A DNA stretch of 64,000 nt from Rhizobacter terrae (GCF_003852895.1 NZ_QUSW01000001.1:186001-250000), one strand, 5' to 3'; shown: positions 17,480-28,167, counted from the first letter of the stretch. Notes: generated by a model from the sequence alone, not told the origin. A program made the numbers and translations.

Positions 17480-17497
17480 GGAATGGGCGCCGGAAGT

Positions 17498-17520
17498 GAA
17501 AAGGCGGCCGAAGCCGCCTT
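17498..17520 (-). terminator. Hairpin terminator between accD and folC
   Basis: AAGGCGGC-CGAA-GCCGCCTT (17501-17520) is a perfect 8-bp stem. On the minus strand its loop reads TTCG and a TTTTC run follows. It lies in the 60-base gap between accD and folC. Probably partial, given the conserved operon. Confidence 0.6.
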
Positions 17521-17539
17521 CTCGCCGGCGCGTGGAAGC

Positions 17540-18412
17540 TCAGGCCACCGCGTCGGCGCTTTGCCGCTGCAGCATGGCGATGGCACGCGCGACGGTGCCG
17601 CGCATCTCTCGGCGGTCGACGATCATGTCGATCGCACCCGACTGCATCAGGAACTCGGCGCGCTGGAAGCCTTCGGGCAGCTTCTCGCGCACGGTGTTCT
17701 CGATCACGCGCGGGCCGGCAAAGCCGATCAGCGCCTTGGGCTCGGCGATCACCACGTCGCCCACGAAGGCGAAGCTGGCGGACACGCCACCCATGGTCGG
17801 ATCGGTGAGCACGCTGATGTAGGGCAGCTTCGCCTTGGCCAGCCGCGTGAGGGCCGCGTTGGTCTTGGCCATCTGCATCAGGCTGAGCAGGCCTTCCTGC
17901 ATGCGCGCGCCGCCGGTGGCCGTGAAGCTGATGAAGGGCACGCGCTGCTCGCAGGCGGTTTCCACGCCGCGCACGAAACGCTCACCCACCACCGAGCCCA
18001 TGGAGCCGCCCATGAAGTCGAACTCGAAGCACGCCGCCACCACCGGAATGGTGTGCAGCGCGCCGCCCATCACCACGAGGGCATCGGTCTCGCCGGTGTT
18101 CTCCAGCGCTTCCTTCAGGCGCTCGGGGTAGCGCTTGCTGTCCTTGAACTTCAGCGCGTCCACCGGCACCACTTCCTGGCCGATCTCGAAGCGGCCTTCG
18201 GCGTCGAGGAAGCCATCGAGCCGCGCACGTGCGCCGATGCGATGGTGGTGGCTGCACTTGGGGCAGACGTTCAGGTTCTGCTCCAGGTCGCTCTTGTAGA
18301 GGACCGTTTCGCAGGAGGGGCACTTGATCCACAGGCCTTCTGGCACCGAGCGGCGTTCGCTCGGATCGGTCTGCTGGATCTTCGGCGGCAGGAGCTTTTC
18401 AAGCCAACTCAT
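17540..18412 (-). CDS. accD: Acetyl-CoA carboxylase carboxyltransferase subunit beta
   Basis: A 290-residue subunit that, with AccA, transfers CO2 from carboxybiotin to acetyl-CoA to make malonyl-CoA. The N-terminal zinc ribbon is visible as [12 protein letters not shown] and [12 protein letters not shown] (CxxC-x15-CxxC). The crotonase-like core has [21 protein letters not shown] and [12 protein letters not shown]. The start is the ATG at 18412, which overlaps the trpA stop (ATGA) and gives the family N-terminus [12 protein letters not shown]. It lies between trpA and folC. Confidence 0.97.
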   Translation of the reverse strand: MSWLEKLLPPKIQQTDPSERRSVPEGLWIKCPSCETVLYKSDLEQNLNVCPKCSHHHRIGARARLDGFLDAEGRFEIGQEVVPVDALKFKDSKRYPERLKEALENTGETDALVVMGGALHTIPVVAACFEFDFMGGSMGSVVGERFVRGVETACEQRVPFISFTATGGARMQEGLLSLMQMAKTNAALTRLAKAKLPYISVLTDPTMGGVSASFAFVGDVVIAEPKALIGFAGPRVIENTVREKLPEGFQRAEFLMQSGAIDMIVDRREMRGTVARAIAMLQRQSADAVA

Positions 18413-19224
18413 GAGCGGTTTCCTTCCAACGAATCGAGTGCGGCGCGGATGTCGGCAATGAAGCGTCCGCCCGCCTGGGCCACGCTGTCGCGCGGCTGGA
18501 CTTCGAGCAATTGAACAATGGCCGAGCCGATGACGACCGCATCGGACACGGCGGCCACCGCCCGGGCGGTGGCGGCGTCGCGAATGCCGAAGCCTACACC
18601 GACGGGCATCTTGACCAGCGACTTGATCCGTGGCACCACTTGCGCCACCGCAGCGGTGTCGAGGTGGCCGGCACCGGTCACGCCCTTGAGCGAGACGTAG
18701 TACACGTAGCCGCTGGCCACGCGGCCCACGTCTTTCATGCGCTGCTCGGTCGAGGTCGGCGCGAGCAGGAAGATGGGGTCGAGGCCTGCATCGCGCAGCG
18801 TCTTGGCGAAGGCCTCGCATTCCTCGGGCGGGTAGTCGACCACCAGCACGCCGTCGACGCCAGCGTTCTTGGCGTCATCGACGAAGCGGCCGATGCCATA
18901 ACGCTCGATCGGGTTGGCGTAGCCCATGAGCACCACCGGCGTGGTGTTGTTCTTCGCGCGGAAGGCCCGCACGTAGGCCAGCACCTGCGGCATGCCGATG
19001 CCCTTGGCCAGCGCGCGCTCGGCAGCGCGCTGGATGACCGGGCCATCAGCCATCGGGTCCGAGAACGGCACGCCCAGCTCGATCACGTCCGCGCCGGCGT
19101 CGGCCATCGCGAGCATGAGGTCCACCGTCGCATCGGGGTATGGATCCCCCGCGGTGACATAGGGAATGAGCGCCTTGCGGCCCTTGGCGGCAAGCGCCTG
19201 GAAGACGGTCGTGATGCGGCTCAT
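18409..19224 (-). CDS. trpA: Tryptophan synthase alpha subunit
   Basis: A 271-residue TIM-barrel subunit that splits indole-3-glycerol phosphate to indole for channelling to TrpB. The catalytic Glu is in [18 protein letters not shown], together with the catalytic Asp in SDPMADG. The phosphate-binding loops GFGIRDAAT and [10 protein letters not shown] are intact. The start overlaps the trpB stop by 4 bases and the stop overlaps accD by 4 bases, so trpB-trpA-accD form one translationally coupled run. Confidence 0.97.
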   Translation of the reverse strand: MSRITTVFQALAAKGRKALIPYVTAGDPYPDATVDLMLAMADAGADVIELGVPFSDPMADGPVIQRAAERALAKGIGMPQVLAYVRAFRAKNNTTPVVLMGYANPIERYGIGRFVDDAKNAGVDGVLVVDYPPEECEAFAKTLRDAGLDPIFLLAPTSTEQRMKDVGRVASGYVYYVSLKGVTGAGHLDTAAVAQVVPRIKSLVKMPVGVGFGIRDAATARAVAAVSDAVVIGSAIVQLLEVQPRDSVAQAGGRFIADIRAALDSLEGNRS

Positions 19225-20486
19225 TTCTGCACCTTCACGATCGTGTCGGCGCCCTTGACGGACTGACCGCGACAGGAAGGCCGGCAGAAGAACTCGGCAT
19301 TGGACAGGTCGGCCACGGTGCCAATGTCCTTGTCGCCCCGGCCCGAGAGGTTCACGAGCAGATGCTGGTCCGGCCGCATGGTGGGCGCCATCTTCATGGC
19401 GTGCGCCACGGCGTGGCTCGATTCAAGCGCGGGAATGATGCCTTCGGTGCGGCACAGGCGGTGAAAAGCGGCGAGTGCTTCATCGTCGGTGATGCCGACG
19501 TACTCGGCGCGGCCGATGTCCTTGAGGTAGGAATGCTCAGGGCCCACGCCGGGGTAGTCGAGCCCGGCAGAGATCGAGTGCGTCTCGATGATCTGGCCGT
19601 TGTCGTCCTGCAGCAGGTAGGTGCGGTTGCCGTGGAGCACGCCGGGCGAGCCGGCCGAAAGCGATGCCGCATGCTTGCCGGTATCCAGGCCCTGCCCTGC
19701 GGCCTCCACCCCGATCAGCCGCGTCTTCTCCTGTTCGATGTACGGGTAGAAGATGCCCATCGCATTGCTGCCGCCGCCCACGCAGGCGATGACGGCATCG
19801 GGCTGGCGGCCGATCATCTCGGGCATCTGCACCAGGCATTCGTCGCCGATCACGCGCTGGAAGTCGCGCACCATCATCGGGTACGGGTGCGGGCCCGCCA
19901 CGGTGCCGATGATGTAGAAGGTGTTCTCGACGTTGGTGACCCAGTCGCGCAGCGCCTCGTTCAGCGCATCCTTCAGCGTCCGGGAGCCGCTTTCCACCGG
20001 CACGACCTTCGCGCCCAGCAGGTGCATGCGGTAGACGTTGGGCGACTGGCGCTTGACGTCCTCGCTGCCCATGTAGACCACGCATTCCATGCCGTAGCGG
20101 GCACAGATGGTAGCGGTGGCCACGCCGTGCTGGCCTGCACCGGTTTCGGCAATGACGCGCGGCTTCTTCATGCGCCGCGCCAGCAGCGCCTGGCCGATGG
20201 TGTTGTTGACCTTGTGCGCGCCGGTGTGGTTGAGGTCTTCGCGCTTGAGGTAGATCTGTGCGCCGCCCAGTTCACGACTGAGGCGCGCCGCATGGTAGAT
20301 CGGGCTTGGACGGCCCACGAAGTGCGCAAGCTCGGACTGGAATTCGGCGATGAAGGCGGGATCCTTCATCGCCTCGTCGTAGGCTGCCTTCAGTTCATCG
20401 AGCGCGTAGATCAGCGTCTCGGCCACGAAGGTGCCGCCGTAGGGGCCGAAATGCCCCCGGGCGTCGGGTTGCTGGTAGTTCAACAT
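19221..20486 (-). CDS. trpB: Tryptophan synthase beta subunit
   Basis: A 421-residue PLP enzyme that joins indole and serine to tryptophan. The Schiff-base lysine is in [16 protein letters not shown], the PLP phosphate loop is [14 protein letters not shown], and the catalytic Glu lies in [13 protein letters not shown]. The C-terminus runs past the usual end with [22 protein letters not shown], about 20 residues that include a Cys-x3-Cys and reach into the trpA start. Part of that tail exists in related bacteria, so I treat it as normal. trpF is 15 bases upstream. Confidence 0.97.
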   Translation of the reverse strand: MLNYQQPDARGHFGPYGGTFVAETLIYALDELKAAYDEAMKDPAFIAEFQSELAHFVGRPSPIYHAARLSRELGGAQIYLKREDLNHTGAHKVNNTIGQALLARRMKKPRVIAETGAGQHGVATATICARYGMECVVYMGSEDVKRQSPNVYRMHLLGAKVVPVESGSRTLKDALNEALRDWVTNVENTFYIIGTVAGPHPYPMMVRDFQRVIGDECLVQMPEMIGRQPDAVIACVGGGSNAMGIFYPYIEQEKTRLIGVEAAGQGLDTGKHAASLSAGSPGVLHGNRTYLLQDDNGQIIETHSISAGLDYPGVGPEHSYLKDIGRAEYVGITDDEALAAFHRLCRTEGIIPALESSHAVAHAMKMAPTMRPDQHLLVNLSGRGDKDIGTVADLSNAEFFCRPSCRGQSVKGADTIVKVQK

Positions 20487-20501
20487 GGGAGAAAACTTTC
20501 T

Positions 20502-21152
20502 TCAGATGTTCGCTTGGTTGGCGATGCGGGCATCTGCCTCTCGCACCGCCTCGCAGAACCGGCGGATTGCCGCAGCATCCTTGATGCCTTTGGCCTGTTC
20601 CACGCCGGAACTCACGTCAACGGCCCAGGGCCGCACCTGAAGAATCCCCTCGGTCACATTTCCGGCATGCAACCCACCAGACAAAACGACTGGACGGGGC
20701 ACGTTTGGAGGAATGAGGGACCAATCGAAAACCTTTCCGCCGCCGCCATAGCCCTCGACGTGGGCGTCGAGCAGGATGGCCTGGGCGGTGGGATATTGAG
20801 AAGCGAAGTCTAGCAAATCGAAGCCGGGCGCCATACGGGCAGCGCGAAGATAGGGGCGCTGGGCCGAATCGCAGGCGGATGGCGTCTCATCGCCATGGAA
20901 TTGCAGCAGAAGCTGCGGGATGGCAGCCGTTGCCTGCCGAATCTCGTCCGGCGAAGGATTCACGAACAACCCTACCGGCATCACGAAGGCAGGCAGACGG
21001 AGAGCCAGTTCGGCGGCCCGCTCGACACTCACGTGCCGTGGGCTGCGCGGCCACAGCACGAAACCGATCGCATCAGCGCCGGCCTCGACCGCGGCGTGCA
21101 GGTCGGCCTCACGGGTGATGCCGCAGATCTTGATTCGGGTGCGTTCGTTCAT
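20502..21152 (-). CDS. trpF: Phosphoribosylanthranilate isomerase
   Basis: A 216-residue TIM-barrel enzyme, third step of tryptophan synthesis. The catalytic Cys lies in RIKICGITREAD and the catalytic Asp in ILLDAHVEGYGGGGKVFDW. The phosphate loops LSGGLHAGNV and DVSSGVEQAKGIKD are conserved. It lies 6 bases after truA and 15 bases before trpB. No trp leader peptide or attenuator is visible ahead of it, because the gene follows truA directly. Confidence 0.96.
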   Translation of the reverse strand: MNERTRIKICGITREADLHAAVEAGADAIGFVLWPRSPRHVSVERAAELALRLPAFVMPVGLFVNPSPDEIRQATAAIPQLLLQFHGDETPSACDSAQRPYLRAARMAPGFDLLDFASQYPTAQAILLDAHVEGYGGGGKVFDWSLIPPNVPRPVVLSGGLHAGNVTEGILQVRPWAVDVSSGVEQAKGIKDAAAIRRFCEAVREADARIANQANI

Positions 21153-21158
21153 CGGTGC

Positions 21159-21941
21159 TCAGGGCAGCCAGTCCATGGCGGGTGTGCGTTCGGGAATCGC
21201 ATGACGTGCATCGTAATGCGGCCCCAGGAAGTACAGCCCGTCGGGGGCGAAGGTAGGCGCCGCGCGGCTGCGGTCACGCGCTTCCAGGACGGCTTCCAGC
21301 CAAGGCACATCACGCGTTCCGTTGCCGACGGCGATGAGGCAACCCATGATGTTGCGCACCATGTGATGCAGGAACGCACTGGCTTCGAAGTCGAAACGCC
21401 AGTAGGCGCCGCGACGCTCGATGGCGATGGTTCTCAGCACCTTCACGGGAGAGGCAGCTTGGCATTCGGAAGAACGGAAGGCGCTGAAGTCGTGCTCGCC
21501 GATGAGCACGCCAGCGGCTTCGCGCATCGCTTCGTGATTCAGCGGCCGAAAGCTCCAGCCGGCTGAACCTGCCTCGATGGCCGGCCGCACGGGCGATTCC
21601 AGCACCAGGTAGGCATAACGCCGCCCCCGGGCGCTATTGCGGGCATGGAAGTCGTCGGCGACCGGCACGCACCACTGGACGGCAATGTCGGGCGGCAGGA
21701 AACGGTTGGTGCCCCGCACCCAGGAGAATGATTCGCGCTGCACCTCCACGTCGATGTGGACGACCTGGTTCAGCGCATGCACGCCGGAGTCAGTGCGGCC
21801 GGCGCAAAGGGTGGTGACGGGGCGATCGGCGAAGCTGGAAAGGGCCGCTTCGAGCTTGTCCTGGACGGTGTTGCCATCCGGCTGGCTCTGCCAGCCGAAG
21901 TAGGACTGTCCTCGATAGCTGACGCCAAGGGCCAGCCTCAT
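21159..21941 (-). CDS. truA: tRNA pseudouridine(38-40) synthase
   Basis: A 260-residue enzyme that makes pseudouridine at positions 38-40 of the anticodon arm of many tRNAs. The catalytic Asp is in TLCAGRTDSGVHALNQVVH near residue 51, and FLHHMVRNIMGCLIAVG is the usual second motif. It starts MRLALGVSYRGQSYFGWQ. It sits between fimV and trpF; truA-trpF linkage is common in proteobacteria. The gap to the fimV stop is 56 bases. Confidence 0.96.
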   Translation of the reverse strand: MRLALGVSYRGQSYFGWQSQPDGNTVQDKLEAALSSFADRPVTTLCAGRTDSGVHALNQVVHIDVEVQRESFSWVRGTNRFLPPDIAVQWCVPVADDFHARNSARGRRYAYLVLESPVRPAIEAGSAGWSFRPLNHEAMREAAGVLIGEHDFSAFRSSECQAASPVKVLRTIAIERRGAYWRFDFEASAFLHHMVRNIMGCLIAVGNGTRDVPWLEAVLEARDRSRAAPTFAPDGLYFLGPHYDARHAIPERTPAMDWLP

Positions 21942-21997
21942 TCACCCAACTCCAAAAGAACTGAGCGACAGAGGCTGGGCGCGATGAGAACCCGGCC

Positions 21998-24655
21998 TCA
22001 GGCCAGGTCCTTGAGCATGCCCTCAGCCTTGCTCTTGAGCGCGCCGCTGGCCTTGGCAACGACTTCCTGCAGCAGGTCGCGCGCGCCTTCCATGTCACCG
22101 ATCTGGCGGAATTCCTCGGCCAGCTCCAGCTTGCGGGCGAGCGGGTCGCCACCATCGTCATCGGCACCGAAGTCGATGTTGGACAGGTCGTCAGCTGCTG
22201 CACCACCAGCCTGGGCGGCACCGCCACCAGCATTGAGATCCAGCGAGATGGACGACAGGTCAAAGTCCATCGCGAAGTCGCTCGACGTGCCCTGCGCGGG
22301 CGCGGGAGGCGTGGCCGGCAGGTCAGGCAACGAACCGAAGTCCATTGCGTTGTCGGCTTGCTGCGTGGGACGCTGCATGGGCTGCGTGGCCGTCAGAGGC
22401 GCCGGAGCGCTCATGGGCTCGACCGGTGTGTCCAGATCCAGGTCGAGATCGAGCATGCCGCTGTCTACCGCGTCGCGGACCTCGCGGGCCTCGCGTGCGT
22501 TCTGCAGCTCGGCATTGGCGGCCTCGAACTGCGAGGGCGTGGGCAGCACCGACTGCGGCATGGTGCTCGCGCCCAGCGGCTCGGTCACCGGCGCGCCGTC
22601 GGCGCCTGCCGGCGTCACGGGGGCACCACCCGGCTGGTAGAGCGCGTTCTCGGGATCGATCTGCTGACCAAGCTCCTGGGCCTTGGCCCAGTCTTCGCCC
22701 TGGCCCTGCGTCAGCGCGAACAGCTGCGTGGCCAGGAGCTCGAAGCCCTTGGTGTCGCGGCGCTTGGCATAGACTTCGAGCAGCTTGGTGCGGATGGCCA
22801 GGCGCTCGGGGTTGCTGCGCATGGCCTCCTTGAGGATTTCCTCGGCCTGCAGGTCGCGGCCGTAGGCGAGGTACACGTCGGCCTCGGCCACCGGGTCCAC
22901 GTCGCCGATGGCGTCGAGCTGGCTCAGCGAGTAGCTCATGGACGAGGAAGCGCCACCTGCATCACGCGTGTCGATGCGCTGGCCGCCGCTGGCGCCGAAG
23001 AACGAGTCCGGCTGCAGGCGGCTTTCGAGGAAGGACGTCTCGCCGCTGTCCTTCTTGGAGCGGCGCGTGAAGCGATAGATGCCGAAGGCCGCAAGCAGCG
23101 CGACGACGGCAGCGCCAAGGCCGAGCGCCCAAGGGTTCTCGTCGACCATCGTGCCGAGTACGCTGGGCTCCTCAACCGGCGGTGCAGGCGGACGAACCGG
23201 CGGCTTGGCCGCAGGCTTGGGCGCAGCAACCACTGGAGAAGCGGCCGCCTCAGGCTGGCTGGCGGCCATGGCCGGCGCGCTGGCCGGAACGGGGGCAGCC
23301 GCCACGACCGGAGCCGGCGCGGGTGCCGGAGCAACCACGGGAGCAGGCGCCGGCGTCGGCGCCGCCACGGAAGCAGGCTTGGGTGCTGCCACCGGTGCCG
23401 GAGCAGGCGGCGGAGGTGCAGGCACGGCGACCACCGGCTTGGGCGCGGGTGCGGCGGCCGTGGTGGTGGGGGCCGGAGCCGGCGTGGCGGGCACGGCCGG
23501 CGTCTTGGCCGGCGCCGTGGAGGCCGCGCCGGAGAGCTTCTTCAGCTCCTCGACGTTCTTGGAGAGTTCAGCCACACGCGACTGCGCCGCCGTCTTCTCG
23601 CGCTCCTTGGAGAGCTTTTCCTCAGGCGCCGAAGCCTTCACGCCACCCTTGCTCAGCGTGAGCTTGTCGGGCGTGGGCGCGGCCGCGACCTTGCGGTCTT
23701 CGACGTTGGTCTGGACCTTGCCGCCTGCTTGGCGTGAAGCGCCTTCGACCTTGGCTTCGGCAACGGTGCCGGCAAGCTTCTGGCGATACGCACCGAAGTC
23801 AGCGCTCTGTGCATGGATGACTTCGCGAGCCTCGCCGGGCGACACCGCCTTGGCCTCTTCGGCGCTGGGCACGTTCAACACGACGCCCGAACGCAGGCGG
23901 TTCATGTTGTTGTCGATGAAGGCCTGCTGGTTGCCGCGGTACAGCGACACGAGCATCTGGTCGAGAGAAACACCCTGGCGCTGGGTGCGGCCGGCAATCT
24001 TGCCCAGCGTGTCGCCGGGACGCACGCGGTATTCGTCGCCGGTGGAGGGACCGGGCTTGCTGGCGGGTTCCGCACCAGCCGTCGAGGACGCGGGCGCGGA
24101 GGCCTTGGGCGTGGAGGCGCGACGCTCGCCTCGCGGCGCTGGTGCCGGCGTCGTGGCGACACTCGGAGCGGGCGCCGGAGCCGGTTGGCTGATCACGGGC
24201 GCCGTGGTCGGCGCCGGGGCTTGCTGGGCCTGCCGGGTCGGCGGATCGAACAGCAGCGTGTATTCGCGGACCAGGCGGCCGGTCGACCAGTTGATCTCCA
24301 GGATCACGTCGACGAAGGGCTCCTGGACGGCACGGTCGCTGGTGAGGCGCAGGTAGGGACGGCCATCGGCACGCTGCGACAGCGTGACGGTGGTACCAGG
24401 AAGAACTGCGTTGTAGTCGACACCCGCCGCACGGTACGACTCCGGCGGCGCGACGCGCACGCGCAGGTTCGCCTGCTCCTCCGGCGTCATGCTCGTGATG
24501 TCGATTTCGGCGCGCAGGGACTCGCCCAGCGCAGACTGCACCGCCAGGCGCCCCAGACCCAGCGCCCAGACATCGGGCACAGCGGTCATCCACAGGGCAG
24601 CCGCAGCCACCCCGGTCAAGGCGAATCGCCCGGTGTACAGCGAGTTTCGTTTCAA
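21998..24655 (-). CDS. fimV: FimV-like polar hub / pilus-assembly protein
   Basis: An 885-residue inner-membrane protein. The N-terminus has a signal peptide (ALTGVAAAALWMTAVPDVWA) and the FimV periplasmic region GLGRLAVQSALGESLRAEID. A LysM peptidoglycan-binding domain lies near 205-262 (YRVRPGDTLGKIAG). Then come a long Ala/Pro linker, one membrane helix near 505-530, and a cytoplasmic TPR region (DVYLAYGRDLQAEEILKEA) ending with the FimV C-terminal motif (KLELAEEFRQIGDMEGARDL). FimV organises the pole and type IV pilus in pseudomonads. I chose the TTG at 24655: GGGAG lies five bases upstream and it gives MKRNSLYTGRFALTG; no ATG fits. Confidence 0.9.
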   Translation of the reverse strand: MKRNSLYTGRFALTGVAAAALWMTAVPDVWALGLGRLAVQSALGESLRAEIDITSMTPEEQANLRVRVAPPESYRAAGVDYNAVLPGTTVTLSQRADGRPYLRLTSDRAVQEPFVDVILEINWSTGRLVREYTLLFDPPTRQAQQAPAPTTAPVISQPAPAPAPSVATTPAPAPRGERRASTPKASAPASSTAGAEPASKPGPSTGDEYRVRPGDTLGKIAGRTQRQGVSLDQMLVSLYRGNQQAFIDNNMNRLRSGVVLNVPSAEEAKAVSPGEAREVIHAQSADFGAYRQKLAGTVAEAKVEGASRQAGGKVQTNVEDRKVAAAPTPDKLTLSKGGVKASAPEEKLSKEREKTAAQSRVAELSKNVEELKKLSGAASTAPAKTPAVPATPAPAPTTTAAAPAPKPVVAVPAPPPPAPAPVAAPKPASVAAPTPAPAPVVAPAPAPAPVVAAAPVPASAPAMAASQPEAAASPVVAAPKPAAKPPVRPPAPPVEEPSVLGTMVDENPWALGLGAAVVALLAAFGIYRFTRRSKKDSGETSFLESRLQPDSFFGASGGQRIDTRDAGGASSSMSYSLSQLDAIGDVDPVAEADVYLAYGRDLQAEEILKEAMRSNPERLAIRTKLLEVYAKRRDTKGFELLATQLFALTQGQGEDWAKAQELGQQIDPENALYQPGGAPVTPAGADGAPVTEPLGASTMPQSVLPTPSQFEAANAELQNAREAREVRDAVDSGMLDLDLDLDTPVEPMSAPAPLTATQPMQRPTQQADNAMDFGSLPDLPATPPAPAQGTSSDFAMDFDLSSISLDLNAGGGAAQAGGAAADDLSNIDFGADDDGGDPLARKLELAEEFRQIGDMEGARDLLQEVVAKASGALKSKAEGMLKDLA

Positions 24656-24759
24656 GGCGTCTCCCAACACTCGATCATGCAAATGCCCTCTGGCACTGCC
24701 ACATTCGCGGCCTGATCCGGCGTCCAACCCGGACAAAGGCGGCGAGAAAACCAGAAATC

Positions 24760-24788
24760 ACAATAACATCAAGAAGATACGGTGACAA
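24760..24788 (-). promoter_or_regulatory. Putative sigma-70 promoter for fimV
   Basis: On the minus strand TTGTCA (24783-24788), a 17-base spacer and TATTGT (24760-24765) lie in an AT-rich patch that stands out from the GC-rich surroundings. The predicted leader to the TTG start is about 100 bases. Confidence 0.45.
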
Positions 24789-24864
24789 GCTAATGCAATT
24801 ACTGACATTCTTGCCTTCGGAAGTTCCGTGGCCGAATGCCTACAAATCACGAATGCTTACCTGA

Positions 24865-24896
24865 ACGGGCAACGCCGGCCATCCCACGTTGCCCGT
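24865..24896 (-). terminator. Inverted repeat after asd, possible weak terminator
   Basis: ACGGGCAACG (24865-24874) and CGTTGCCCGT (24887-24896) are perfect 10-bp arms with a 12-base loop, 10 bases beyond the asd stop. No clear T-run follows on the minus strand, so termination would be weak or factor-assisted. Confidence 0.4.
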
Positions 24897-24906
24897 ATCC
24901 GTCATG

Positions 24907-26034
24907 TCACGCGTCCAGCAGGATGCGCAGCATGCGGCGCAGCGGTTCGGCCGCGCCCCACAGCAGTTGATCGCCGATGGTGAAGGCACCGAGGTACTCC
25001 GGCCCCATCGCCATCTTGCGGATGCGGCCCACGGGGATCGTCAGCGTACCGGTCACCACCACGGGCGTGAGGTCACGGATGGTGGCTTCCCGGTTGTTCG
25101 GTACCACCTTCACCCACTGGTTGTCGGAGGCGATCATCGCCTCGACGTCCGCCAGCGGCACGTCCTTCTTGAGCTTGAAGGTCAGGGCCTGGCTGTGGCA
25201 GCGCATCGCACCCACGCGCACGCAGAAGCCGTCCACGGGAGTGGCCGCCGTGCCGAAGCCTTCGCCCTGGCCGAGGATCTTGTTGGTCTCGGCCATGCCC
25301 TTCCACTCTTCGCGGCTCACGCCGTTGCCCAGGTCCTTGTCGATCCAGGGGATGAGCGAGCCGCCCAGCGGCACGCCGAAGTTGGCAGTTTCGGATTCAG
25401 TGAGTGCTTGCTGCTTGGCAAGCAGCTTGCGGTCGATTTCGAGGATGGCGCTCTTGGGATCGGCCAGCAGCTCGCGCACTTCGGCGTGGAGCGTGCCGAA
25501 CTGGGTGAGCAGCTCGCGCATGTGCTGCGCCCCGCCGCCGGATGCAGCCTGGTAGGTCTGCGTGCTCATCCACTCCACGAGCCCCGCCTTGTACAGCGCG
25601 CCCACGCCCATGAGCATGCAGCTCACGGTGCAGTTGCCGCCGATCCAGTTGCGGCCGCCCTTGGCGAGCGCGTTCTTGATGACCGGCAGGTTGACCGGAT
25701 CGAGGATGATGACCGCGTCATCCTTCATGCGCAGCGTGGACGCCGCGTCGATCCAGTGGCCCGTCCAGCCGGCTGCGCGCAGCTTGGGGAAGACCTCGGT
25801 GGTGTAGTCGCCGCCCTGGCAGGTGATGACGATGTCGCAGCGCTTGAGCGCCTCGATGTCGAACGCGTCCTTCAGCGTCGACTCGTTCTTCGCATAGGCC
25901 GGCGCCTTGCCGCCCACCGCGCTGGTGCTGAAGAACACCGGCTCGATCAGGCCGAAATCACCTTCGGCCTGCATGCGATCCATCAGCACGGAACCGACCA
26001 TGCCGCGCCAACCAACCAATCCTACGACTCTCAT
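24907..26034 (-). CDS. asd: Aspartate-semialdehyde dehydrogenase
   Basis: A 375-residue NADPH enzyme that makes aspartate semialdehyde for lysine/DAP, methionine and threonine synthesis. The NADP loop is [16 protein letters not shown], the active-site Cys is in [14 protein letters not shown], and the substrate-binding His is in [12 protein letters not shown]. The length and sequence are of the Gram-negative long type. I chose the ATG at 26034 ([11 protein letters not shown]), where homology begins; an in-frame start at 26067 adds 11 residues. It lies 84 bases after leuB, as in related genomes. Confidence 0.97.
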   Translation of the reverse strand: MRVVGLVGWRGMVGSVLMDRMQAEGDFGLIEPVFFSTSAVGGKAPAYAKNESTLKDAFDIEALKRCDIVITCQGGDYTTEVFPKLRAAGWTGHWIDAASTLRMKDDAVIILDPVNLPVIKNALAKGGRNWIGGNCTVSCMLMGVGALYKAGLVEWMSTQTYQAASGGGAQHMRELLTQFGTLHAEVRELLADPKSAILEIDRKLLAKQQALTESETANFGVPLGGSLIPWIDKDLGNGVSREEWKGMAETNKILGQGEGFGTAATPVDGFCVRVGAMRCHSQALTFKLKKDVPLADVEAMIASDNQWVKVVPNNREATIRDLTPVVVTGTLTIPVGRIRKMAMGPEYLGAFTIGDQLLWGAAEPLRRMLRILLDA

Positions 26035-26118
26035 CTCAATGCCCTTAGTTGCTGAAAACCTCTCCACTTCTCCGGACTCGAATCGCCGGAGAGGTAGGGG
26101 CGAGACGAACCGGAGCTA

Positions 26119-27219
26119 CTAGCTCGTGGTAATGGTTTTGGTAATGGTTTTCGAAATGGCGGCAACGACGGCGTCACCCATTTCGCGGGTACCGACGCGC
26201 GTGGTGCCTTCGGACCAGATGTCGCCCGTGCGCAAGCCCGACGCAAGCACGTGCTTGACGGCCGACTCAATGCGGTCGGCAGCTTCGGGTTGGGCGAGGG
26301 AGTAGCGGAGCATCATGGCAGCGGACAGTATTGTAGCCAGAGGGTTGGCAATTCCCTTGCCGGCAATGTCCGGCGCGCTGCCGTGGCTGGGTTCGTACAG
26401 GCCCTTGTTGTTCGCATCCAGCGACGCCGAGGGCAGCATGCCGATGGAACCGGTGAGCATGGCGGCCTCGTCCGAGAGGATGTCGCCGAACATGTTGCCC
26501 GTGACCAGCACGTCGAACTTCTTGGGCGCCTTCACCAGCTGCATGGCAGCGTTGTCGACGTACATGTGGTCGAGTTCCACGTCCGGGTACTGGGCGTGGA
26601 TCTCGGTGACGATGTCCTTCCAGAACTGGAAGGTCTCCAGCACGTTGGCCTTGTCCACGCTCGTGACGCGCTTGCCGCGCTTGCGGGCGGCCTGGAAGGC
26701 GACGTGGGCGATGCGCTCGATCTCGGGACGCGAGTAGCGCATGGTGTCGAAGGCCTCGGTCTGGCCTTCGAAGGCGCCGTCGGGCGAGAGGCGGCGGCCG
26801 CGTGGCTGGCCGAAGTAGATGTCGCCGGTCAGCTCTCGGATGATGAGGATGTCCAGCCCCGCCACCAGCTCAGGCTTGAGGCTGGAGGCATGCGTCAGCT
26901 CTTCGTAGCAGATGGCCGGGCGGAAGTTGGCGAACAGCTGCAGGTTCTTGCGCAGCCCCAGGATGGCCTGCTCCGGGCGCAGCGCGCGCTCGAGCTTGTC
27001 GAACTTCCAGTCGCCCACGGCGCCGAACAGGACGGCGTCGGCATCCTTGGCCAGCTTCAGGGTCGATTCAGGCAGCGGATGGCCGTGGGCCTCGTAGGCG
27101 GCACCGCCCACCAGGGCATGCTCCATCTCGAAGGACAGGTCCAGCACCTTGAGCACCTTCACGGCCTCGGCCACGATCTCGGTTCCGATGCCGTCGCCCG
27201 GCAGCACTGCAATCTTCAC
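26119..27219 (-). CDS. leuB: 3-isopropylmalate dehydrogenase
   Basis: A 366-residue NAD enzyme that oxidises and decarboxylates 3-isopropylmalate in leucine synthesis. It shows the start [19 protein letters not shown], the substrate Arg region [30 protein letters not shown], the metal-binding Asp stretch [20 protein letters not shown] and the NAD loop [18 protein letters not shown]. The start overlaps the stop of the small membrane protein gene by 4 bases. The last residues ([10 protein letters not shown]) are a local low-complexity tail. Confidence 0.97.
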   Translation of the reverse strand: MKIAVLPGDGIGTEIVAEAVKVLKVLDLSFEMEHALVGGAAYEAHGHPLPESTLKLAKDADAVLFGAVGDWKFDKLERALRPEQAILGLRKNLQLFANFRPAICYEELTHASSLKPELVAGLDILIIRELTGDIYFGQPRGRRLSPDGAFEGQTEAFDTMRYSRPEIERIAHVAFQAARKRGKRVTSVDKANVLETFQFWKDIVTEIHAQYPDVELDHMYVDNAAMQLVKAPKKFDVLVTGNMFGDILSDEAAMLTGSIGMLPSASLDANNKGLYEPSHGSAPDIAGKGIANPLATILSAAMMLRYSLAQPEAADRIESAVKHVLASGLRTGDIWSEGTTRVGTREMGDAVVAAISKTITKTITTS

Positions 27220-27512
27220 GAATCACTTCCTTTTTTGACCACGGCGAGACGCTCGACCAGCACCTTCTCGCAAAGCTTGAACAACACATAGAACACCGCC
27301 GCCAGGTAGCCTGAGACGATCAGGCCGCCCAGCTGCCTCAACCCGCCCTCGTTCACTGCATCCACCCCGTGCATGCCGAGGAACTCGAGGTTCGCCCCGA
27401 GCGTGTGGAGCAAGTTCAGCGTGAGCATGCCAAACAGCACGAAGCACACGCCCATCAGGACAAAGGTCAGCCACCAGTAGCGAAAGAGGAACGCGTAGAG
27501 GCGGCTGTACAC
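27216..27512 (-). CDS. Small two-helix membrane protein in the leu operon
   Basis: A 98-residue protein with two clear membrane helices ([20 protein letters not shown] near 13-32 and [17 protein letters not shown] near 63-80), short charged ends and an acidic loop between. No family with a known function is recognised. It lies 7 bases after leuD and overlaps leuB by 4 bases, so it is co-expressed with leucine synthesis enzymes. Whether it contributes to leucine metabolism or is merely carried by the operon cannot be told. Confidence 0.75.
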   Translation of the reverse strand: MYSRLYAFLFRYWWLTFVLMGVCFVLFGMLTLNLLHTLGANLEFLGMHGVDAVNEGGLRQLGGLIVSGYLAAVFYVLFKLCEKVLVERLAVVKKGSDS

Positions 27513-27519
27513 GGCGGGC

Positions 27520-28164
27520 TCAGATCGTATGGGCGAGCCACGGCTTCTTCAGCAGGCGCTCCGCCTCGAAGGCCTTGATCTTGTCGGCATGGCGCAGCGT
27601 GAGGCCGATGTCGTCGAAGCCATTGAGCAGGCAGTATTTGCGGAAGGGCTGGACGTCGAACGGAATCGCGGTGCCGTCGGGCTTGATCACCACCTGCCGC
27701 TCGAGGTCGATGGTCAGCTCGTAGCCGATGAAGGCCGCCTGCTCATCGAACAGCTGCCCCACCACATGCTCGGGCAGCACGATGGGCAGCAGGCCGTTCT
27801 TGAAGCAGTTGTTGAAGAAGATGTCGGCGTAGCTCGGCGCAATCAGCGCCCGGAAACCGTACTGCTCCAGCGCCCAGGGCGCGTGCTCGCGCGAGGAGCC
27901 GCAACCGAAGTTCTTGCGCGCGACCAGCACGGAGGCGCCCTGGTAGCGCGGCTGGTTGAGCACGAAGTCCGGGTTGGGTTTGCGCGAGGCCGGATCCTGC
28001 CCCGGGTAGCCCGGGTCGAGGTAGCGCCACTCGTCGAACAGGTTCGGACCGAAGCCCGACTTCTTGATGGACTTCAGGAACTGCTTGGGGATGATCGCGT
28101 CGGTGTCGACGTTGTCACGGTCCATCGGGGCGACGAGCCCCTTGTGAATGCGAAACGGCTGCAT
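27520..28164 (-). CDS. leuD: 3-isopropylmalate dehydratase small subunit
   Basis: A 214-residue swivel-domain subunit that pairs with LeuC to isomerise 2- to 3-isopropylmalate. It has the start [29 protein letters not shown] (here over positions 28164-28078), the substrate loop [18 protein letters not shown] and [13 protein letters not shown]. It follows the entericidin gene by 3 bases and precedes the small membrane protein. The length is normal. Confidence 0.97.
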   Translation of the reverse strand: MQPFRIHKGLVAPMDRDNVDTDAIIPKQFLKSIKKSGFGPNLFDEWRYLDPGYPGQDPASRKPNPDFVLNQPRYQGASVLVARKNFGCGSSREHAPWALEQYGFRALIAPSYADIFFNNCFKNGLLPIVLPEHVVGQLFDEQAAFIGYELTIDLERQVVIKPDGTAIPFDVQPFRKYCLLNGFDDIGLTLRHADKIKAFEAERLLKKPWLAHTI

Positions 28165-28167
28165 GGC

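Noticed and set aside
19221-19300. trpB C-terminal tail as a frameshift into trpA
   Set aside because: The end overlaps trpA in a normal ATGA, and part of the tail (RPS-x-RG-x-x-VKG) looks like the usual end in related TrpB proteins.
20487-21158. Tryptophan attenuator or leader peptide ahead of trpF/trpB
   Set aside because: trpF follows truA by only 6 bases and trpB follows trpF by 15, and I see no Trp-rich short frame or alternating stems.
23160-23560. Ala/Pro-rich tandem repeats inside fimV as an assembly or frameshift artefact
   Set aside because: The frame stays open and the low-complexity linker between LysM and the membrane helix is usual for FimV proteins.
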